A stretch of 64,000 bases of DNA from Plantago major (Eukaryota > Streptophyta > Magnoliopsida > Lamiales > Plantaginaceae). The DNA is taken from assembly GCA_026545765.1 (NCBI GenBank), contig CM048841.1, positions 74,522,217-74,586,216 on the forward strand, read 5' to 3'. Position 1 is the stretch's first letter, and the number at the start of each line of letters is the position of its first letter. Both the position numbers and the translations under genes were made by a program. A model generated the notes under the pieces. The model was not told the origin of the DNA. It made no database searches and was given only the letters and a program-made list of their open reading frames with translations. This document shows positions 57,101-64,000 of the stretch, piece after piece.

Positions 57101-60100
57101 AAGAAAACCACCGTGGAATCCTCAAACCCGAAAGGCTGAGCTCTATTCCTAAAACGGTGATGATGAGGAAAACACCGTGGAATCGTCGGACCCGAAAGGC
57201 CGAGCTCTATTCCTAAAACGGTGATGATGTGTAAAACACCGTGGAATCGTCGGACCCGAAAGGCCGAGCTCTATTCCTAAAACAGTGATGATCAAGAAAA
57301 CCACCGTGGAATCCTCGGACCCGAAAGGCCGAGCTCTATTCCAGAAACGGTGATGATCAAGAAAACCACTGTGGAATCCTCGGACCCGAATGGCCGAGCT
57401 CTATTCCTGAAACGGTGATGATCAAGAAAACCACTGTGGAATCCTCGGACCCGAATGGTCGAGCTCTATTCCTAAAACCGTGATGATGAAGAAAAATCAC
57501 CATGGAATCATCGGACCCGAAAGGCCGAGCTCTATTCCTAAACGGTGATGATCAAGAAAACCACCATGGAAACCTCGGACCCGAATGGCCGAGTTCTATT
57601 CCTAAAACGGTGATGATGAAGAAAAACCACCGTGGAATCCTCGGACCCGAAAGGCCGAGCTCTATCCCAAAAACGGTGATGATGAGGAAAACACCGTGGA
57701 ATCCTTGAACCCGAAAGGTCGAGCTCCATTCCTAAAACGTTGATGATGAGGAAAACACATTGGAATCCTCGAACCTGATATACCGAGCTCTATTCCTAAA
57801 ACGGTGATGATAAAGAAAACCACCGTGGAATCCTCAAACCCGAAAGGCTGAGCTCTATTCGTAAAACGGTGATGATGAGGAAAACACCGTGGAATCGTCG
57901 GACCCGAAAGGCCGAGCTCTATTCCTAAAACGGTGATGATGTGTAAAACACCGTGGAATCGTCGGACCCGAAAGGCCGAGCTCTATTCCTAAAACAGTGA
58001 TGATCAAGAAAACCACCGTGGAATCCTCGGATCCGAAAGGCCGACCTCTATTCCTAAAACGGTGATGATCAAGAAAACCACCGTGGAATCCTCGGACCCG
58101 AAAGGCGAGCTCTATTCCTAAAACGGTGATAATCAGGGAAAACCACCGTGGAATCCTCGGACCCGAAAGGCCGAGCTCTATTCCTGAAACGGTGATGATC
58201 AAGAAAACCACTGTGGAATCCTCGGACCCGAATGGCCGAGCTCTATTCCTCAAACGGTGATGATCAAGAAAACCACTGTGGAATCCTTGGACCCGAATGC
58301 CCGAGCTCTATTCCTAAAACTGTGATGATCAAGAAAACCACCGTGGAATCCTCGGACCCGAAAGGCCGAGCTCTATTCCTAAACGGTGATGATCAAGAAA
58401 ACCACCGTGGAAACCTCGGACTCGAATGGCCGAGTTCTATTCCTAAAACGGTGATGATGAAGAAAAACCACCGTGGAATCCTCGGACCCGAAAGGCCGAG
58501 CTCTATTCCTAAAACGGTGATAATCAGGGAAAACCACCGTGGAATCATCGGACCCGAAAGGCCGAGCTCTATTCCTAAACGGTGATGATCAAGAAAACCA
58601 CTGTGGAATCCTTGGACCCGAATGCCCGAGCTCTATTCCTAAAACTGTGATGATGAAGAAAAATCACCATGGAATCATCGGACCCGAAAGGCCGAGCTCT
58701 ATTCCTAAAATGGTGATGATCAAGAAAACCACCGTGGAATCCTCGGACCCGAAAGGCCGAGCTCTATTCCTAAAACGGTGATGATCAAGAAAACCACCGT
58801 GGAATCCTCGGACCCGAAAGGCGAGCTCTATTCCTAAAACGGTGATAATCAGGGAAAACCACCGTGGAATCATCGGACCCGAAAGGCCGAGCTCTATTCC
58901 TAAACGGTGATGATCAAGAAAACCACCGTGGAATCCTCGGACCCGAATGGCCGAGCTCTATTCCTAAAACGGTGATGATCAAGAAAACCACCGTGGAATC
59001 CTCGGACCCGAAAGGCGAGCTCTATTCCTACAACGGTGATGATCAGGGAAAACCACCGTGGAATCATCGGCCCCGAAATGCCGAGCTCTGTTCCTTAAAC
59101 GGAGATGAACAAGAAAACAACCGTGAAATCCTCGGACCCGAAAGGCCGAGCTGTATTCCTAAAACGGTGATGATCAATAAAACCACCGTGGAATCGTCGG
59201 ACCCGAAAGGCAAGCTCTATTCCTAAAACGGTCATGATCAATAAAACCACCGTGGAATCCTCGGACCTGAAAGGCCGAGCACTATTCCTAAAACGGTGAT
59301 GATGAGGAAAACCACCGTGGAATTCTCGGACCCGAAAGGCGAGCTCTATTCGTAAAACGGTGATGATCAGGAAAACCACCGTGGAATCCTCGGACCCGAC
59401 AGGCCGAGCTCTATTCCTAAAACGGTGATGATCAACCAAACCACCGTGGAAACCTCGGACCCGAAAGGCCGAGCTCTATTCCTAAAACGGTGATGATCAA
59501 GAAAACCACCGTGGAATCCTCGGACCCGAAAGGCGAACTATATTCCTACAACGGTGATGATCAGGGAAAACCACCGTGGAATCAACGGACCCGAAAGGCC
59601 GAGCTCTATTCCTAATTAAACGGGGATGATCAAGAAAACCACAGTGGAATCCTCGGACCCGAAATGCCGAGATCTGTTCCTAAAACGGTGATGAACAAGA
59701 AAACAACCGTGGAATCCTCGGACCCAAAAGGCCGAGCTCTATTCCTGAAACGGTGATGATCAACAAAACCACCGTGGAATCGTCGGATCCGAAAAGCGAG
59801 CTCTATTCCCGAAACGGTGATGATCAAGTAAACCACTGTGGAATCCTCGGACCCGAATGGCCGAGCTCTATTCCTGAAACGGTGATGATCAAGAAAACCA
59901 CTGTGGAATCCTCGGACCCGAATGGTCGAGCTCTATTCCTGAAACGGTGATGATCAAGAAAACCACTGTGGAATCCTCGGACCCGAATGGTCGAGCTCTA
60001 TTCCTAAAACCGTGATGATGAAGAAAAATCACCATGGAATCATCGGACCCGAAAGGCCGAGCTCTATTCCTAAACGGTGATGATCAAGAAAACCAGCGTG

Positions 60101-63100
60101 GAAACCTCGGACCCGAATGGCCGAGTTCTATTCCTGAAACGGTGATGATCAAGAAAACCACTGTGGAATCCTCGGACCCGAATGGTCGAGCTCTATTCCT
60201 GAAACGGTGATGATCAAGAAAACCACTGTGGAATCCTCGGACCCGAATGGTCGAGCTCTATTCCTAAAACCGTGATGATGAAGAAAAATCACCATGGAAT
60301 CATCGGACCCGAGCTCTATTCCTAAACGGTGATGATCAAGAAAACCAGGAAACCTCGGACCCGAATGGCGAGTTCTATTCCTAAACGGTGATGATGAAGA
60401 AAAACCATCAGGAATCCTCGGACCCGAAAGGCCGAGTTCTATCCCAAAAACGGTGATGATGAGGAAAACACCGTGGAATCCTTGAACCCGAAAGGTCGAG
60501 CTCCATTCCTAAAACGTTGATGATGAGGAAAACACATTGGAATCCTCGAACCTGATAGACCGAGCTCTATTCCTAAAACGGTGATGATAAAGAAAACCAC
60601 CGTGGAATCCTCAAACCCAAAAGGCTGAGCTCTATTCCTAAAACGGTGATGATGAGGAAAACACCGTGGAATCGTCGGACCAAAAAGGCCGAGCTCTATT
60701 CCTAAAACGGTGATGATGTGTAAAACACCGTGGAATCGTCGGACCCGAAAGGCCGAGCTCTATTCCTAAAACAGTGATGATCAAGAAAACCACCGTGGAA
60801 TCCTCGGACCGAAGGCCGAGCTCTATTCCTAAAACGGTGATGATCAAGAAAACCACTGTGGAATCCTCGGACCCGAATGGCCGAGCTCTATTCCTGAAAC
60901 GGTGATGATCAAGAAAACCACTGTGGAATCCTCGGACCCGAATGGTCGAGCTCTATTCCTAAAACCGTGATGATGAAGAAAAATCACCATGGAATCATCG
61001 GACCCGAAAGGCCGAGCTCTATTCCTAAACGGTGATGATCAAGAAAACCACCATGGAAACCTCGGACCCGAATGGCCGAGTTCTATTCCTAAAACGGTGA
61101 TGATGAAGAAAAACCACCGTGGAATCCTCGGACCCGAAAGGCCGAGCTCTATCCCAAAAACGGTGATGATGAGGAAAACACCGTGGAATCCTTGAACCCG
61201 AAAGGTCGAGCTCCATTCCTAAAACGTTGATGATGAGGAAAACACATTGGAATCCTCGAACCTGATATACCGAGCTCTATTCCTAAAACGGTGATGATAA
61301 AGAAAGCCACCGTGGAATCCTCAAACCCGAAAGGCTGAGCTCTATTCCTAAAACGGTGATGATGAGGAAAACACCGTGGAATCGTCGGACCCGAAAGGCC
61401 GAGCTCTATTCCTAAAACGGTGATGATGTGTAAAACACCGTGGAATCGTCGGACCCGAAAGGCCGAGCTCTGTTCCTAAAACAGTGATGATCAAGAAAAC
61501 CACCGTGGAATCCTCGGATCCGAAAGGCCGACCTCTATTCCTAAAACGGTGATGATCAAGAAAACCACCGTGGAATCCTCGGACCCGAAAGGCGAGCTCT
61601 ATTCCTAAAACGGTGATAATCAGGGAAAACCACCGTGGAATCCTCGGACCCGAAAGGCCGAGCTCTATTCCTGAAACGGTGATGATCAAGAAAACCACTG
61701 TGGAATCCTCGGACCCGAATGGCCGAGCTCTATTCCTGAAACGGTGATGATCAAGAAAACCACTGTGGAATCCTTGGACCCGAATGCCCGAGCTCTATTC
61801 CTAAAACTGTGATGATGAAGAAAAATCACCATGGAATCATCGGACCCGAAAGGCCGAGCTCTATTCCTAAACGGTGATGATCAAGAAAACCACCGTGGAA
61901 ACCTCGGACTCGAATGGCCGAGTTCTATTCCTAAAACGGTGATGATGAAGAAAAACCACCGTGGAATCCTCGGACCCGAAAGGCCGAGCTCTATCCCAAA
62001 AACGGTGATGATGAGGAAAACACCGTGGAATCCTTGAACCCGAAAGGTCGAGCTCTATTCCTAAAACGTTGATGATGAGGAAAACACCTTGGAATCCTCG
62101 AACGTGATAGACCGAGCTCTATTCCTAAAACGGTGATGACAAAGAAAACCACCGTGGAATCCTCAAACCCGAAAGGCTGAGCTCTATTCCTAAAACGGTG
62201 ATGATGAGGAAAACACGTGGAATCGTCGGACCCGAAAGGCCGAGCTCTATTCCTAAAACGGTGATGATGTGTAAAACACCGTGGAATCGTCGGACCCGAA
62301 AGGCCGAGCTCTATTCCTAAAACGGTGATGATCAAGAAAACCACCGTGGAATCCTCGGACCCGAAAGGCCGAGCTCTATTCCTAAAACGGTGATAATCAA
62401 GAAAACCACCGTGGAATACTCAGACCCGAAAGGCCGAGCTCTATTCCTAAAATGGTGATGATCAAGAAAACCACCGTGGAATCCTCGGACCCGAAAGGCC
62501 GAGCTCTATTCCTAAAACGGTGATGATCAAGAAAACCACCGTGGAATCCTCGGACCCGAAAGGCAAGCTCTATTCCTAAAACGGTGATAATCAGGGAAAA
62601 CCACCGTGGAATCATCGGACCCGAAAGGCCGAGCTCTATTCCTAAACGGTGATGATCAAGAAAACCACCGTGGAATCCTCGGACCCGAAAGGCCGAGCTC
62701 TATTCCTAAAACGGTGATGATCAAGAAAACCACCGTGGAATCCTCGGACCCGAAAGGCGAGCTCTATTCCTACAACGGTGATGATCAGGGAAAACCACCG
62801 TGGAATCATCGGCCCCGAAATGCCGAGCTCTGTTCCTTAAACGGAGATGAACAAGAAAACAACCGTGGAATCCTCGGACCCGAAAGGCCGAGCTCTATTC
62901 CTAAAACGGTGATGATCAATAAAACCACCGTGGAATCGTCGGACCCGAAAGGCGAGCTCTATTCCTAAAACGGTCATGATCAAGAAAACCACCGTGGAAT
63001 CCTCGGACCTGAAAGGCCGAGCACTATTCCTAAAACGGTGATGATGAGGAAAACCACCGTGGAATCCTCGGACCCGACAGGCCGAGCTCTATTCCTAAAA

Positions 63101-64000
63101 CGGTGATGATCAACCAAACCACCGTGGAAACCTCGGACCCGAAAGGCCGAGCTCTATTCCTAAAACGGTGATGATCAAGAAAACCACCGTGGAATCCTCG
63201 GACCCGAAAGGCGAACTATATTCCTACAACGGTGATGATCAGGGAAAACCACCGTGGAATCAACGGACCCGAAAGGCCGAGCTCTATTCCTTATTAAACG
63301 GGGATGATCAAGAAAACCACAGTGGAATCCTCGGATCCGAAATGCCGAGATCTGTTCCTAAAACGGTGATGAACAAGAAAACAACCGTGGAATCCTCGGA
63401 CCCAAAAGGCCGAGCTCTATTACTGAAACGGTGATGATCAACAAAACCACCGTGGAATCGTCGGATCCGAAAAGCGAGCTCTATTCCCGAAACGGTGATG
63501 ATCAAGAAAACCACTGTGGAATCCTCGGACCCGAATGGCCGAGCTCTATTCCTGAAACGGTGATGATCAAGAAAACCACTATGGAATCCTCGGACCCGAA
63601 TGGCCGAGCTCTATTCCTGAAACGGTGATGATCAAGAAAACCACTGTGGAATCCTCGGACCCGAATGGTCGAGCTCTATTCCTGAAACGGTGATGATCAA
63701 GAAAACCACTGTGGAATCCTCGGACCCGAATGGTCGAGCTCTATTCCTAAAACCGTGATGATGAAGAAAAATCACCATGGAATCATCGGACCCGAAAGGC
63801 CGAGCTCTATTCCTAAACGGTGATGATCAAGAAAACCAGCGTGGAAACCTCGGACCCGAATGGCCGATTCTATTCCTAAAACGGTGATGATGAAGAAAAA
63901 CCACCGTGGAATCCTCGGACCCGAAAGGCCGAGTTCTATCCCAAAAACGGTGATGATGAGGAAAACACCGTGGAATCCTTGAACCCGAAAGGTCGAGCTC
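48151..64000. repeat. tandem satellite array, ~65-bp monomer, continues past window end
   Basis: About 245 head-to-tail copies. A typical monomer runs AAAACCACCGTGGAATCCTC, then GGACCCGAAAGGCCGAGCTC, then TATTCCTAAAACGGTGATGA, then TCAAG (65 nt). Common variants change length by 1-2 bases (GGCGAGC, CCTAAACGG, GATGAGGAAAACACC, GAAGAAAAACC). Most copies contain GAGCTC. There are no spacers, so this is not a CRISPR array. Open reading frames of up to 142 codons occur on both strands because the monomer is nearly stop-free and its length is not a multiple of three; they are not genes. Copies before about 52.5 kb are more irregular than those after. Confidence 0.97.
52551..63296. repeat. higher-order repeats within the satellite
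   Basis: A unique marker, a monomer with AATTAAACGGGGATG, occurs at 52551, 56309, 59618 and 63296 (position of AAACGGGG), giving periods of 3758, 3309 and 3678 bp. Neighbouring variants repeat in the same order, for example 55555-55917, 58864-59226 and 62606-62968. Inside the first unit a block of about 13 monomers is duplicated almost exactly (53939 and 54779, 840 bp apart). Confidence 0.88.

Noticed and set aside
48151..64000. Many ORFs of 60-142 codons on both strands in the array
   Set aside because: They follow from a nearly stop-free monomer repeated with frame rotation, and opposite strands are open over the same bases. There is no family resemblance and no start context.
48151..64000. 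CRISPR-like repetition
   Set aside because: Copies are directly adjacent with no unique spacers, no cas genes are present, and the surrounding DNA is plant retrotransposon.

Overview
The window looks like a heterochromatic block of a plant genome, probably a eudicot, although the species cannot be told. I recognise no intact host gene, rRNA or tRNA. Nearly everything is LTR retrotransposon, nested several deep, followed by a long satellite array. Plant origin is supported by Ty1/copia elements of the Sirevirus (SIRE) type, Tat-type Ty3/gypsy elements with a second (archaeal-type) RNase H and an antisense extra ORF, and short plant-style GT-AG introns.

Layout. (1) 1-28490 is a SIRE-type copia element, here called S. 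Its 5' LTR begins left of the window and its 3' LTR is 27055-28490. (2) A complete Tat-type gypsy element, G1 (941-15400, minus strand), sits inside the S 5' LTR with a perfect 5-bp target duplication (ATTTC). It carries gag-pol on the minus strand, a degenerate coding-like stretch after pol, and a spliced antisense gene on the plus strand with its own TATA box. (3) S itself is inserted in the 5' LTR of an older, internally deleted copia element, B (28491-41830). (4) B is also split near its 3' end by another copia element, C (33836-40529), with target duplication CACTT. (5) 41831-43628 is anonymous DNA with a minus-strand promoter-like site. (6) 43629-48150 is the 5' LTR, gag, protease and part of the reverse transcriptase of a second Tat-type gypsy element, G2. 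(7) Inside the G2 reverse transcriptase the sequence switches into a tandem array of a ~65-bp monomer that runs to the window end (about 15.9 kb, roughly 245 copies).

All coding regions are broken by stops, frameshifts or deletions, so no element is autonomous as read here. Implied order of events: B first, then S and C independently into B, then G1 into S. G2 and its array lie outside that nest.

The most unusual items are these. The satellite monomer folds as a long imperfect hairpin, with variants that keep pairing, and is arranged in 3.3-3.8 kb higher-order repeats. Copia C has no recognisable tRNA primer site; instead a 15-nt sequence directly after its 5' LTR is exactly complementary to a sequence inside the LTR, with the geometry needed for self-priming. 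The third ORF of S has its own TATA box and a run of phase-0 mini-exons with GT-AG introns. G1 carries an antisense gene with promoter, leader intron and poly(A) signal.
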